Origin: Aaosphaeria pasadenensis
Lineage: Eukaryota; Ascomycota; Dothideomycetes; Pleosporales
Direction of reading: 5' to 3'
Assembly: GCA_022813625.1 (NCBI GenBank)
Contig: JAKLMB010000033.1
Location: 124,001 to 188,000, forward strand
Length of the DNA: 64,000 nt
Below are positions 35,584-47,212 of the stretch, piece after piece. The position numbers and the translations under genes are program-made. Below the pieces are notes generated by a model, which did not search any database, was not told where the DNA came from, and saw only the letters and a program-made list of their open reading frames with translations. How positions within the stretch are numbered: position 1 is the stretch's first letter; each line of letters starts with the position of its first letter.

Positions 35584-36675
35584 ATGTCTTTCCGCAGTAC
35601 CCAAGGTATGTAACACCACTTATCACCACCACCACCACTCCACCGACCACAATACTATGAATTGAATCTAACACAACCACCAGGCCGAATTATAGGTCTC
35701 GTAATCGCCGTAGTCGTCGTCGTGGCCCTCTTCCCAAGCGCACCCTCAGATTACAATTTCCTCCCCTCGGTCCCCAACGCAGCGTCTCTCACATCATCCA
35801 AAACACGCCCGCTCAAGACGATCGGAGACCGAATGCGCCTGTCAGAGAAGGCGTGGGAGAGATCCGTGGGCCTCCGCCACCAGATGGCGCAAGCACACCC
35901 GAACCACCCGCAAGTCCCCTTCTTCCCGGCCCAAACCCTCAGCGACTTCGGCAAGTACCCGTACACGCTATGGGACTTCTTCCCGCCCGTCTACACGTGC
36001 CCGCACGACATCCAGCGCGTGGGCCGCCTCGGTGACGGCGGCAAATGGGTCTGCGGCATGAGCGTCTACGAGGAGACGCCCAAAGCCCCCTTCGCGAACC
36101 CGCAGGACGGCATCGTGATGTACAGCTTCGGCATCAACGGAGAGTCGAGCTTCGAGGCTGAAATGCTGGAGCGCGTGCCCAACCTCCGTATCTGGGGCTA
36201 CGATTATTCCGTCGGCGGTTGGGGGCCCCAAATCCCAGAGGATGCACTCGACCGCGTCTTCTTTGGCAAGGTCGGCCTGGGCGACGAGGACGACGTATCT
36301 CGGGATCCGCCGTTCTACAGTCTCCCGTCCCTCATGAAGCAGAACAACCACACGTACATGGACATCCTGAAGATCGACATCGAGGGCTCCGAGTACGGCG
36401 CGCTCGACGCCATGATGGACGCTTTCGCCCAGTCGAACGACGGCGTGCTCCCCATCGGTCAGGTCATGATCGAGATCCACCTCGTGCGCGATCAGACCGT
36501 CAACTTCGAGCGCTTCACCAGCTGGTGGGAGAGGCTCGAGAAGATGGGAATGCGACCCACTTGGTTGGAGATCAACCTGATGGCCGTCACCCTCGGCAAG
36601 GGCAAGACGGACCCCAGGTGCGTTGAGTACGTTTGGGTGAATGCGAAGGACAGGAAGAACATCCTTTGGGAGTAA
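35584..36675 (+). CDS. Membrane-anchored methyltransferase-like protein (METTL24/Methyltransf_22 type)
   Basis: Exons 35584-35605 and 35684-36675 give 337 residues. The first exon encodes only MSFRSTQ plus one base; the 78-base intron (GTATGT, CTAACAC, CAG) joins it to GRIIGLVIAVVVVVALF. This makes a type II signal anchor rather than the ATG that lies inside the intron. The lumenal body has the family pattern: CPHDIQRVGRLGDGGKWVCG, VMYSFGINGESSFEAEML (S-adenosylmethionine loop), IWGYDYSVGG, and ILKIDIEGSEYGALDAM, a conserved acidic motif of FkbM/METTL24-like enzymes. It probably methylates an unknown acceptor in the Golgi or ER lumen. Third-codon positions are strongly GC-rich compared with neighbouring genes, a sign of high expression or a different base history. 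Confidence 0.88.
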
Positions 36676-39600
36676 GACACCAGACGAGCGAGCGAGCGAA
36701 TGAGTGAGTGAATTGAAGGGTTAGCGATGGTTTCGAGAGGGAGTACCCTACCCATATAAATGGCGTTCACGGAGTATCCAACGGCGGGATTGGCGGGATC
36801 GGCAATCCTGTGTCCTTTATTCCTTTTCCTTTTCTTCATATATCCGGGGCAAAGACGGCCTTCGGGGCATTGGGGACAATTCGTGACAAAATTCACGAAA
36901 CGAACAGAGAGATTGAAACACCTCCATCTTCCATTGTAACAATAACAAATACCTACTACTCAATCTTAGAACGGATTCCGGAAAATCCCTGGAGAGCGAG
37001 GGGGAGCACCTCAGAGTAACAACTACAATGCCGAAATAGAAAGTAACAAATTACCTTCATCTATCATCTGCGCTTTCTCGCCATCGTGACGTCGTGCCTT
37101 TCAGCAGACCGGTGTCGTTTGAGGTTACCCTTCCTATTGTTCGTGTTCATCTTTATGCCTCCAGCTATCTCACTTGACAGCACAGCATTCACTAGTTCTC
37201 TCGTTCATCTTCTTCCAAATCAAACTGCCTAGTCGCGAACCTAATGGGCGACAACTAATGAGTTAAGAGTGGGTCTAGCGGTGCGAACAATCCACAGGAT
37301 TTGCATGTCATATTCCTACCCGAGGCGACGCTCCCACCCACCAAGTCGTCCAAGCAATACCGTCCTTTGCAGGATTCGGAAAACCTTCGGCGCCGCTTCG
37401 AAAGTGGAAGGAAGAGGTGAAGGTTTGGACTCCGAGTTCTGTCGAAAGAGAACGTCCCCAAAACCTTGGTATCCTACGCATGTGTTTGCTAAGATGTAGG
37501 CTGCGGTGGGAGGAGGGTATGGATCGCAAGGAATCTATCATACATGTCGGGGTTACGCCTGTTCGCGCGGATGGGAATCACGTACTCAGTCCATGCACTT
37601 CCCATCAATCCTGCGCGTGATGGCCGTGGGATCTATGTTTACCGCAAGCTGTGTTTCGTTCACGGAGTCGCGGGACATATTGGATCTCTCGCGTTCGTCT
37701 TTCCCCAGGCTAGGAAGCGTCTCGTCGCAGCGACGAAGGATGATAGAACCATTGAATGGGTTCAGTTGTGGGAGCACATATCTGGTTTCGGGACGCGTCA
37801 ATAAGCAGGTCTGGAGCTCGTGTGAGGAGTTGCCTGGGTTGGCCGAAAGAGTTTCCGTTTTCGTCTTGCTTTGACATCTCGATCATCTCAGTCTTAAATC
37901 GGTGATGTGTTACGAGTCCCAGCAAATTTGTAACTCGCTTTCGTCATGTGATGGTATCGGTGCTGGTCTTTGTTGCGCATTGTATGGAGGTGAGTGGCCG
38001 CGCCGACGCAGAGATTTTGGCGAGAAAGGTTAAGGTGATGTACGTCGAAGAGGGAAAGATGTCCACGAAGCTGCGGGAGACCCACCGGCCTTGAGGAATT
38101 CCTACATTGCGTCGTGCTCGTAGTGAAGCAATTCGTCACTGAGTTTGCATGTAGAATGACAAGGGTGCTCACATTGAGTAGGTGTCGTAAGTTCAACCAA
38201 TTTCATGTGCCCGCCGGCGGAAGTTGCGTCTGGGCGGTCAGTCGTGAGATCCATCACCCTGGTGCGTTTTCTTGAGAGCCTCAAAACGTCATCTCATTTC
38301 TCTCTTGTGTTTCCCATCGGTTCCATGACCCGGAGAGTGAATAATCGCTGTGCCTGCCATTCACAGTAGACGAGTGACACCCGTCGAAAGTGAATCACAG
38401 CCCAAAAGTGATGTGTGTTCTCTTAGCGAACATGCATGCTGGATTTAATTGCTCATGATTGAAGGTCTAGCTTCAATATGGGCAGCCGGACAGTTGCTCG
38501 AAGTGTTTGGGGTATGTGGGCGAGCCAAGGGCAGGCTGTTGGAAGGATCTTCGCAGATGGAGATGTTGGAGATGACTAGTAAATAGATGAATGATGCCGT
38601 AGTGATGGATTGATTCTTCAACCACGATGTTCGTGAGGTTGTCAACGTGTAGACTTGAAGCCTCTTTCACTCAGTGTCATTCCCAGCGTTGTTTCTGGCC
38701 AGTAAATCTCACAAATAACATCTGCAGCGTTCAAGTTGCCTACTCTCGTAATTGAATGCTAACTTCGCCCATATCAAATCTTGAAGCAATTACACAAAAT
38801 AACACGATTCCAGTTGAGCTCAATATGTAGGGTGGTGATGCCGAAGTTCATAGTTGCCTCTCCCACGGTACGCAATCGGTGGTCTTGTTTCGTGCAGCGG
38901 ATGGTCGCGAGTTGATCACACACCACGTATTTGACATGGAGACAAAAATGGCATTTCTAGAAGCCTAATACAAGGAATAACAAGTCGTATCTGCCAGTAT
39001 TATCTACTATTTCCCACTCAAATCCTCACTCATCTACATATTCCATTGTCCGTAGCTGTGATGTTCAGAGTGAAATGGCGCTAAGGCCCACGCTAGTCCC
39101 ACCCCGGGATAGCCCACAAAATGGTCGAGCTTCGACGCCTCCCAGAACGGTAAACATCACAACAGCCCTCAAACTCACCCATTCTGCACATTTCAAAATG
39201 CAATCACTTCCCATTGACGTCAACGTCCATTTATCACCTCTAGCACAGCCCCCCGACCTTAAGCGAGATCCCGTGACTGTCTGGACCGTGCGGCCCCCAG
39301 AGGGTATATAAACCCCTCTCGCCCTCGTCCTCCTTCTCTTCTTCTTCTTCTTTTCTTCTCCATCGCTAGGATGTAACGTTTCAGTTCGCGGTTGCTTTGC
39401 ACCGGCCTGATTCAGAGGAGGCTCGACAGGCTTTGTTCCTGGTTCACCTTTCGCCTGACCGTTCGTGGTGCAGGACACAGGATGCGCGCGGCCTGTGTGT
39501 GATGGTTGCGAGTCACTAGATGGTAGCGTGGTCGGGGCTACTATCAGGGCCGCCTTCGGGCGGCCACTTTGTTTTCATCTGCTTGCTTGCTTGTTCGAGC

Positions 39601-41546
39601 TGGTTGAGGAAGACAGTAGTTGTGGTTGTGGTTGCTTGTGAGGCTGGTTGTGTGTGTGATGTGCATATTCACGTGAGTGACTGTGTAGTCGAGAGCGTTT
39701 AGTAGTATCATGAGGATATGTACTTGGGGTGTTATCACTAACAATCCCTCTCTCTTGGTGGTTGAGGCCAGTCGTCAATCTTGCGATGTTTTGCTTCTCC
39801 ATCCGCTTTGGTGTTGCAGTGAAGCTGAGTGAAATTGAGTGGCTGGTTTCCCCGTACCCACCCATTTTTTGCGAAGTGAGGTATCATTCCTAGCGATAGC
39901 TCTGCCTTTCTTGTCTCTTCCTTGTGTAGTATATGGTGATTCCATCTTGGTGGTGATTTTCGGCGTCGCGATCACATCTCAAGCTAATGATGAAACTTTA
40001 CCCACCCCCGACGCACACAACACTTAGCTCGTGTGCGGCCGTCATGCATTTTCCAGCTCTATAAGTGATTTTTTAGCACCCTATTTATCCCATCTACCTA
40101 CTCTGTACTTTTTGTCGACCAAAATCCCCGATGCAGTCTCTGGCCACGAGTGCACAGCGACCGAAGCAGCTTTCGCCGTAGCCGAACGCCTGCCAGCTCA
40201 AATCGCGATCATGGCAACAAGGCACAAACCCTTAGGTATTTCAACGAACATATCATCATTTCCAGCCATTCGTATTCTATCTGGAGCGCTACAGATTCAC
40301 ATGCCCACTACTCGAGCTCGATCATGATGCCAAAAGGCGAGCGCACGACACCGCCGTACCCACCACCTCCACCAGCCAGCATCGTACCCAATTCGACCAC
40401 CACAAATATTCCTCCTTGACCGGACAGCCCATCATCGCATCTGAATTATACCCTACATACCTTTAGTGGCTTGCCTAGGATATCGTGGCCGTCAAAATGG
40501 CGACCTAACGCATGATCACTGTTCCCAACCCCCCCGAGCCACGCATCTCCAAACCTCACAGCGACCACCACCAACAAAGTGACGGACAGAAGGCACACTA
40601 CAACGCGCCCAGTGCCACATCCAACGAGACATGAAAATTCACACGACAAGAGTGAAGAATGGCACGTAAAACACCTGGCATCAGATGCCTCTTTCCGTAT
40701 CTACATAACCTCTTCCCCCCCGGAGAGCAACCGGAGAGAAGCGAACGCATCCATACTGAAGATCTAAATCGCAGCGAAGGGAAATGACGCCGCATCTTCC
40801 TGAGCTATCTTCCTCGATCGATAACCCCACACACCCCGTGAGCCAGGCACGTCCGATTAACAAGGGGCTATACTCGATGCTAAGCTGAGTTGACTGGTCG
40901 TGCCATTCGTGGTATGGGCATGGCAATATATTCGCGCTTCAGAGATTCCTTCTCGATTGTCCTGTGGACCCAATCTGACGGCGTAAAAAACAGTATAGAC
41001 ACAAGATCGATCGTGATGATGATTGCGCCTAGACTTCACGATTCAGACATAGTATAGAATAACCACAGGATGTAAATTCCTCGATGGGAACTCTTCATTC
41101 ATTCTAGGACATATTTGTGTAGGGTAGTATTCTCTCTCTCTGTGTGGGGGTATCACTAATTATCTACCAAGAGCCATAGAAGCAGTCTATATATCCTTCC
41201 CGAATGGGAAGAGGAGGGGGAGGGGGTATCGCATAGTTTCTTCTATCCTAAATCCCGGCCTAGTTGATGCTATTCATTCTCAACGCCTGTGTGGGGACGT
41301 ATATGCTGTTCCAAACGCCATTTCAAATGCCAATTACCGGGTGATTTCGATTCTAGGTTTGCTGAATGAGGTGAAGTGTGATAGATACAGCTCGAGCGTT
41401 TTCCTGTCTCCCTTTGCTGGGCCTTTCGGGATCGATCCTCAATCATAGTGCTTTTCCTGGTGCTTGATCCGCTTTTCCGGCATTGACTTCGGTGCGTGAA
41501 GATCTTCGGAAGTCGTTTCAAGTGCAGTCGCATCCCGAAAGCAAAC
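36676..41546. other. 4.9-kb region without a convincing gene
   Basis: This is the longest gap in the window. Many overlapping short frames occur on both strands (up to 137 codons at 39065-39478, minus, with a lysine run caused by a CTT repeat), but none has family resemblance or good splice partners. It includes a GAGC/GAGT tetranucleotide patch at about 36684-36711 and an orphan promoter-like block at 39305-39376. It may contain non-coding transcripts or long untranslated regions. Confidence 0.45.
39305..39376 (+). promoter_or_regulatory. Orphan promoter-like block: TATATAA, CT-rich tract, start-stop ATGTAA
   Basis: TATATAA at 39305-39311 is followed by a CT-rich tract (39313-39364, including a CTT run) of the kind found at fungal transcription starts. 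The first ATG after it (39371) is followed immediately by TAA. No protein frame follows, so if it is transcribed the product is probably non-coding. Confidence 0.35.
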
Positions 41547-42522
41547 TCAAAAAACATGCAACAATCCCGCAGAGGCAACAAGCAAAGCAGCCGTCGAACC
41601 AAACGTGACGCTCGAAGCCGCAGACTTGTCGCCGTCCTTATCGCCGTCGCCAACGCGATTGTTGTTCGCCTCGGCGGCGGCCTTCTTCTGCGCCGTCGTG
41701 TTCTCCGCCGTCTTGACCAGCCAATCAGCCGCCTCGACCTGGTACTTTTCGAAATAATTCAGGTGGATCTCGAGCGAGCTGGGCTCGCTCCCGACCGCGC
41801 ACATGTAGTCGCCGTGGTTGCAGTAGTCGCGCAGGATGTCGGCGTACTCCATTAGGCCTTTGTTTTGCTCGTCGGAACGGGTGTGTCGTCCGTCGAAGTC
41901 CTTTCCGTCCTTGACTGAGAATGGCAAACCACCTGTCCGTCGGACGGCGCCAAAAACCGACGCAGCAACAACTGCACAATAATTAACAAAACATCCCATA
42001 GCATTGTGTGCGTTATTTAATGTTGTACGTACTGTGTGAACCGGGAACTTCAGTCCGATTTAGAGGGTCGTTTTGTTGTTGTTCGCATTCGAAGACAGCG
42101 CCGCCGCCACCGCCGAGGATGTCAAGACCCACCGAGCCGCCCTGCGAGAAGCCGAGAAGAACGAGGTTGGATTCCGCGCACTTGTTGGCGTAGTCGCCCA
42201 TCTGCTTCTGCCCATTGATGGCGCCCTGGTGCGCAGACTCGCACCACGCATCCTTGCCGGCCATGTTGCTCCTCGCGGGGTAGTTGACGTTTTCGAAGCC
42301 GCAGGTTCCATTGATTCCGTCGCAGAATAATTTCATCAGTTCGCCCATGTGTCCCGGGATTGGCGAGTCGGTTCCGCGCACGAGGAAGACGTGGTAGTCG
42401 GTGCAATTGGATGATTCCAGGGCGTTGATTTGGCTGCAGAGGGGCTCATCGGTCATGCATTGTGCCAACACGGATACTGAGTATGCTTGGAGAAGCAGAA
42501 GGCTGGATGTTCCGAGTTTCAT
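41547..42522 (-). CDS. Cutinase/acetylxylan esterase-like serine esterase (CE5 fold), GPI-type tail
   Basis: Exons 42033-42522 and 41547-41971 give 304 residues. The 61-base intron has donor GTACGT and acceptor GTGCAG (phase 1). A 20-residue signal peptide is followed by the cutinase-superfamily pattern: YHVFLVRGTDSP, a GFSQGGS nucleophile elbow (Ser126), GDYMC (typical position of the acid residue) and a late LEIHLNYF histidine. Cysteine pairs fit extracellular disulphides. These enzymes cleave cutin, acetylated xylan or other carboxyl esters outside the cell. Unusual points: the segment after the elbow carries a glycine run (GGGGGA), the common GDP after the next strand is GAV here, and the C-terminus ends in a hydrophobic stretch after a Ser/Ala/Asp-rich linker, which suggests a GPI anchor and a cell-wall location. 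Confidence 0.88.
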
Positions 42523-43927
42523 TATGACGAAGGAGCTGTATTAGTTGGTGGGGGGAGAAGACGCGCAGATGTCAAGGAGATGGAATGTAATGAGTGACAG
42601 CGCTGTAGAGACGGTAGAAGGAAATGGAGAAAGGAAAGGAAACGTGAAGAGGAAGAAGAAAAAGGTTAGAAAGATAAGAAAGTTGGAAACGAAGTGGCTG
42701 TGGGGTTTGTACAGAGGCGTTGGTCGCAACATAAAAAGATTCCCTATCACCCTATTCCTCTTCCTCCTCTCACTGGTTGTATCGCCAAGCATGCTTGTCG
42801 ATTGGCCCAGTCGGAATCCCGGCATAGTTACGTGGACAAACATATATCCCCGATGACATTTCCTCTTCATGTTCTGGAACTATATAAATGGTATCTTCAT
42901 GAAATAAATAGTTCTACCTCCGGTGATTCAACTGCGAATTATGAATGGTACAGAAATGCGACCGCTGCAGTGCTGAGGACCCAAAGGAAGCAAGCATGTA
43001 TGAACATGCTGGACGGTGGACCGCCAACATTCCTCCCGGATTCCACGTTGACTACAGAATACCACCCTGAAACGCGCGTTCCCGGTTCTCCCCAAGACCT
43101 TGGATTCTGGTGATCCTCACTTCAGACCCTTTGGGTTCAGGAATAACTGGGTCAGTTTCATCGGATCTGCGCATTCTCCGTCAGGCCCTCCGTGGTCCAC
43201 TCTCCCGGCTTGAGCACCAGGCGCTTAAACCGTCTGGACCGTCTGCAACACTGCAATTATTCTGTGAATGCTTCAGGGAATAAATATGAAAGGGATACAT
43301 CCACTAGAACAAATTATTTCCACCATGGTCAATCCTGCGTTATGTCCTCAACAGGAGAGAATGTACGCAAAATCTCGGCGGAGATCCATCCACTTGACGT
43401 CATATTGCGGATCGGCTGTTGAAGCGGGATGTTTAGGCCCGACCAACCATACATCTAGACTACACCACCATACAACAAGGTCTCCGTTTACTCTCGTATT
43501 CGTGAAGCATTCTTACAAGTACTTGTATACAAGTACGTCTAATCAGTACTAGGTGCGATCAGAACCTGCTTAGAGCAAATCGTGTAGATAACAGTTCATA
43601 TCTCTTGATCCTCTATCCAAACCTGAGAGATGACGATAAAGGCGAAAGAAAACCTGTGTCATAGTATGTACCTCTTGAACTGTTGGCGACATTGTTAGTT
43701 GCTCCATTTGTTAGTATACAATTATAAGGCAGGTTTGAATTGGCAGGCCAATCAGTCGAGTATCACTGACTATGGTCACTAACCAGTGCGACGGTGGATA
43801 TTATATGCTTGACTCTGCTGCTAGCGAGAAAGGAGTCTGTAAAACAGACCTGTTATTCGAAGCTAACGCGTATCCCAAAGACAGCCTCCTACGAACCAAC
43901 TCCAATCGTCGTTGGAGATGCATAAAC
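42523..43927. other. 1.4-kb intergenic region
   Basis: It holds the promoter of the esterase gene and the 3' flank of the tyrosinase gene. It contains nested palindromes at 43514-43536. The largest frame (139 codons, plus strand, 42694-43113) is not protein-like. Confidence 0.5.
43514..43536. repeat. Nested palindromes built on TACAAGTAC
   Basis: TACAAGTACTTGTA (43514-43527) is a perfect 14-base palindrome. ACTTGTATACAAGT (43521-43534) is a second perfect 14-base palindrome overlapping it. Together they form three alternating copies of the same half-site ending at 43536. Confidence 0.6.
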
Positions 43928-45057
43928 TCATGCTGGATTTACATAATCGTAGCAGAGGATATCACCACCAATGTCCATCACATCAGCGATAGTCCGATTT
44001 GGTCCATTTCCATACATGTTCAACACATGGTTCAACGTCGTGATAGTTCCTGGATCGCCCTCTGCGCCAGTAGGCCGTCTGTGAAAAGTTAGTATACTCT
44101 CACAAGTCCATACACCGGTTCATACACACGGAATGGAAGGTGGCCGAGCTGGAAACCCAGGGTTATTCTCAGGCGCAATGTTCGTCCCGCCCATCTCCTT
44201 GATCCTCGCCGTCTTATCCTTAGTCTGCCAGTCCCACCAAATCTTGTCGAGCCAAGTATGATGAAGGTAGAACAGAGGGTCTCCCGGGCTCGAGACTCCA
44301 TTCTGCATCTGGCCTCCCACGCCGGCGTGTCCTCCTCCGTGAGGCGATGCCTCGATGCAGTTCCAAGCACTGACCCAATCCTTCTTAGCCAGGCACGAAT
44401 CAACATTCTGCTGGCTGCTTCCTTGACTAATCATGTCATTGATCTGACGGTCGATGCAGTGGTTCGTGTTGCTGTATCCTGGCCCGAGTGAGTTCGTGTA
44501 GTTTGCGAACGGGCCGGTGGTGATGCAACGACGCGAACCGGAGCCATCGCCGCCAAAGCCATATACGGGGTCGAATATGACGGACGACTTGAACTTTCCT
44601 GCATCTCTTTGTTCTTGCCAGTACCTGTACTTTGGTCAGTGGTTGGACGTCAAGAGTCAGTAGGAGTAGTTGTACGGTTGCCAGTCTGTGTAGCCGCACT
44701 CAGTTCGCAGAGCCTGCTCATGAGCATGCAGGATCGCTCGGTGGAAGGGAAGAAAGGCGCCAACAAAGTGCGTAGCGTAAGCCTGCAGAGCATGAATTGC
44801 TTGGAACTCGTCAAACCGAGTCTTCGTGGATGGTAAGCCCAGTGTCGCAGGCTTCTTCATCAAGCAAAGCTCAGCGTCGATGTAGGCGAGCTTCTCTGTG
44901 TTGCTGAATGTATGCCTGCTGGTCGTCAACAATCGTGTTAAGGGGAAGTGCTTCTACGGCAGGCTTACCAGGCACGGCGTTTGCCTTTCGTAGTACATGC
45001 CGCCGTGGCACAAACAGCGAATAGATAGAACAGGAAAACTCCTACAAGCTTCGCCAT
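43928..45057 (-). CDS. Secreted tyrosinase (type 3 copper enzyme)
   Basis: Four exons: 44969-45057, 44676-44915, 44130-44624 and 43928-44078, giving 324 residues with all phases closing. A signal peptide (LVGVFLFYLFAVCATA) precedes RRAWHTFSNTEKLAYIDAELCL, typical of short secreted ascomycete tyrosinases. The CuA site is in HALQAYATHFVGAFLPFHRAILHAHE (His79 and His88 among the ligands). The CuB site is formed by HGGGHAGVGG and DPLFYLHHTWLDKIWWDWQ. FDPVYGFGGDGSG and GPFANY are further family marks. The enzyme should hydroxylate monophenols and oxidise catechols to quinones, or act only as a catechol oxidase. It ends soon after DILCYDYVNPA, without the large C-terminal inhibitory domain of intracellular tyrosinases. 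It is divergent from a Zn2Cys6 regulator with 429 bases between start codons, suggesting local control. Confidence 0.93.
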
Positions 45058-45486
45058 TTTCGTATTCCAATTGACTCTGCAACTGTTCAAGCAGAAAGAC
45101 GTGGTGAGACCTCGTCATTTTATAGTTTTATGTACAGTAGCCTCATTACTCTTCAAATATCTGTTTATAGTAATCTTTCAGCTTCATTTACAACTTTATA
45201 CAGGAGCATCGTATAAGTGTTTTCCCCAGATGATGTTTAAAGATCTGAAACTATGCAAGTAGAAGATCTCACCCGGTGCAGGGCTATGCAATGCAATTTG
45301 TAGCCGGAGCATTTCTACCGCACTCGGTTTAGCCCATCGGGTGAAGTCCATCTCCAAATTCCCCAAATTGCTTTACCCTTAACCCCATATGCTCCCCGCA
45401 CTCGGAATCCAGAGGCGGGAGTTTAGTGGAGATTTAAAATCTACCAGGTGCGGACGGGGCGGGAGTAAGACTTCAATCGGCCGCGT
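45058..45486. promoter_or_regulatory. Shared divergent promoter, tyrosinase and Zn2Cys6 gene
   Basis: A 429-base region between two start codons pointing away from each other. Both promoters must lie here. No clear TATA box or operator was identified by eye. Confidence 0.5.
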
Positions 45487-46881
45487 ATGGAGGCAAAACG
45501 CACAGCATGCGAAGAGTGCCGAAAGGTCAAGGAGAGATGCAGCTTTCCGGTCGACGATCGAGAATCGCAGACTTGCTGTCGCTGTCAACGGTTAGGGAAA
45601 CCATGCTTCACTGCAGCCAAGAGTCGGACGGGAAGACCACGCAAGCTGAACGACATATCCACCGTGCCCCGAACAGGAGCGCAGTTCGTTTGGTCGCCCT
45701 GTGATATCCCACCCTCGAAGCAGGCGGCGGTTCCAAAAATAGCGCCTGGGGACATGGTCTTCATGGAATTCATCTTTCGCGAATCGACGTTTGTGGAAAG
45801 CTTTACACTGGACCCTGTCTTCTCACAGGGGATGTTAACGCATCTCTTCGAAAGCGTCCACATTGCCCCTGCATTTCTTTCCGATGTATTCGTTGCTTGC
45901 GGGAAACGTTACTTCAAGATCCATTCCGGCGATTCGAGCGGAGATGGGGAAATCGCATTCGAGAACAGTGCTCGAGCCGTTCGCGCGCTTCGCAAGGCTT
46001 CTGAACGGATCGATCTGGTCATCGTTCTCACTCTCGGCCTTGGTATCATCACTTTCGACCTGATGACCTCAGGACTACATGTCCACGAAGTGTGTCGTTT
46101 CACATTGTTTGCAGCGAGCACTTTACAGACCCCTTCTGTCGGCAGTGCGGGAATTCTTTCTGGACTGTATCTCCCATTCTACTTCTTGGATGCCTTCAAT
46201 TGCATCATCAAACGACAGATACCCGTAACAAAAGGTCCAAATGTGAACAACGAGGATGTGGATCAATACATGGGTGTCTGCGCACCGTTGCTTCCCCATC
46301 TCTACAAGATGTGCGCCATCAGCCCTTCCCTCAAACATTCAACCTCTCCAGAGCACACCCATCAACTAAAAGCCCAGCTCACTCATCTCGAACACAATAT
46401 TCGCGCTTGGACTCCATCACTCCCCGCCGCTCATAGCAATTTGATATCCCCACGGCTGTCAAGAATCATGGTCATGCAAGCTCGAATACACCGCGCAGCA
46501 CTCTTACTTGTCATCCATCGACTACAACATCCCTTCGGCACCTCAGACTCCACGGCACTCGGAATGGCAAGAAACATCCTCTCACAAATTGACACCATAT
46601 ATGAACCTTCAATATCCACATCCCCATCTAACTTCGAAAGCCCCCCATCTGAATACCGACTCAACTTCCCCTTTCTCGTCGCTGCGGTAGAGATCATGGA
46701 CGAAGATGAACGTCAGGCAGCTTTGAACAAAGCATCTACGGTGGTTTCGAAAAGATTGTATAATAATTTGGAGAGAATTCTGGAGGGATTTCTGGAGTAT
46801 GTGTGGATGAGACGGGATGGAGGTGGTGGTGGGGTGTGGTTTGACTGGGTGGCGGAGGGGCCTCCTGTTGTGATTTTCTGA
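45487..46881 (+). CDS. Zn2Cys6 transcription factor
   Basis: A single exon of 464 residues. The N-terminal Zn2Cys6 binuclear cluster has cysteines 8, 11, 18, 30, 33 and 40 (ACEECRKVKERC...CCRCQRLGKPC), followed by a basic AKSRTGRPRK segment that may act as linker and nuclear signal. The next 400 residues are a helical regulatory region with no full fungal_trans motif that I recognise. It ends in a glycine-rich patch and VWFDWVAEGPPVVIF. Short proteins of this build are common as pathway regulators in fungal metabolic clusters. Its position next to the tyrosinase, in divergent orientation, makes control of that gene a reasonable inference. The start is the first ATG and lies seven codons before the first zinc cysteine. 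Confidence 0.9.
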   Translation: MEAKRTACEECRKVKERCSFPVDDRESQTCCRCQRLGKPCFTAAKSRTGRPRKLNDISTVPRTGAQFVWSPCDIPPSKQAAVPKIAPGDMVFMEFIFRESTFVESFTLDPVFSQGMLTHLFESVHIAPAFLSDVFVACGKRYFKIHSGDSSGDGEIAFENSARAVRALRKASERIDLVIVLTLGLGIITFDLMTSGLHVHEVCRFTLFAASTLQTPSVGSAGILSGLYLPFYFLDAFNCIIKRQIPVTKGPNVNNEDVDQYMGVCAPLLPHLYKMCAISPSLKHSTSPEHTHQLKAQLTHLEHNIRAWTPSLPAAHSNLISPRLSRIMVMQARIHRAALLLVIHRLQHPFGTSDSTALGMARNILSQIDTIYEPSISTSPSNFESPPSEYRLNFPFLVAAVEIMDEDERQAALNKASTVVSKRLYNNLERILEGFLEYVWMRRDGGGGGVWFDWVAEGPPVVIF

Positions 46882-47212
46882 GGTTTCGGAGTTACATATA
46901 CTGTAATATACTTAGTATGCTTGAGTGGAGTTGTTTTGAATTTGGTTAGGTGATTCGAAGATTTTCTAGTGGAATATAGGTTTGTTAAGTGTAGAAATAG
47001 TTATGCGTTGTGCACAGTTTCTCTCATGATGCAGTACGCCAAAAATACATTGCCCCGTCCATGAACTCTTGTCTAATTACACGTAACAGAAAACGAAATG
47101 CTTCTAAGGTACTAATTCATGTCTACCCCATAGAAAAAGTTGTATCACCGAATATTAATCGCCCAAGGCATTATAATCTGCTTCTCCCTCTCTCATAGTA
47201 CCCTCTACCTCT
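46882..47212. other. Intergenic between convergent genes
   Basis: A 331-base AT-rich region between the 3' ends of the Zn2Cys6 gene and the small membrane protein gene. No frame of interest. Confidence 0.5.

Noticed and set aside
35968..36480. 170-codon minus-strand frame over the methyltransferase gene
   Set aside because: It is the antisense shadow of a GC-rich coding exon; its composition is what the reverse complement of that gene gives.
39065..39478. 137-codon minus-strand frame with a lysine/arginine run
   Set aside because: The basic run is produced by a CTT/CT-rich promoter-like tract; no family pattern or splice partner was found.
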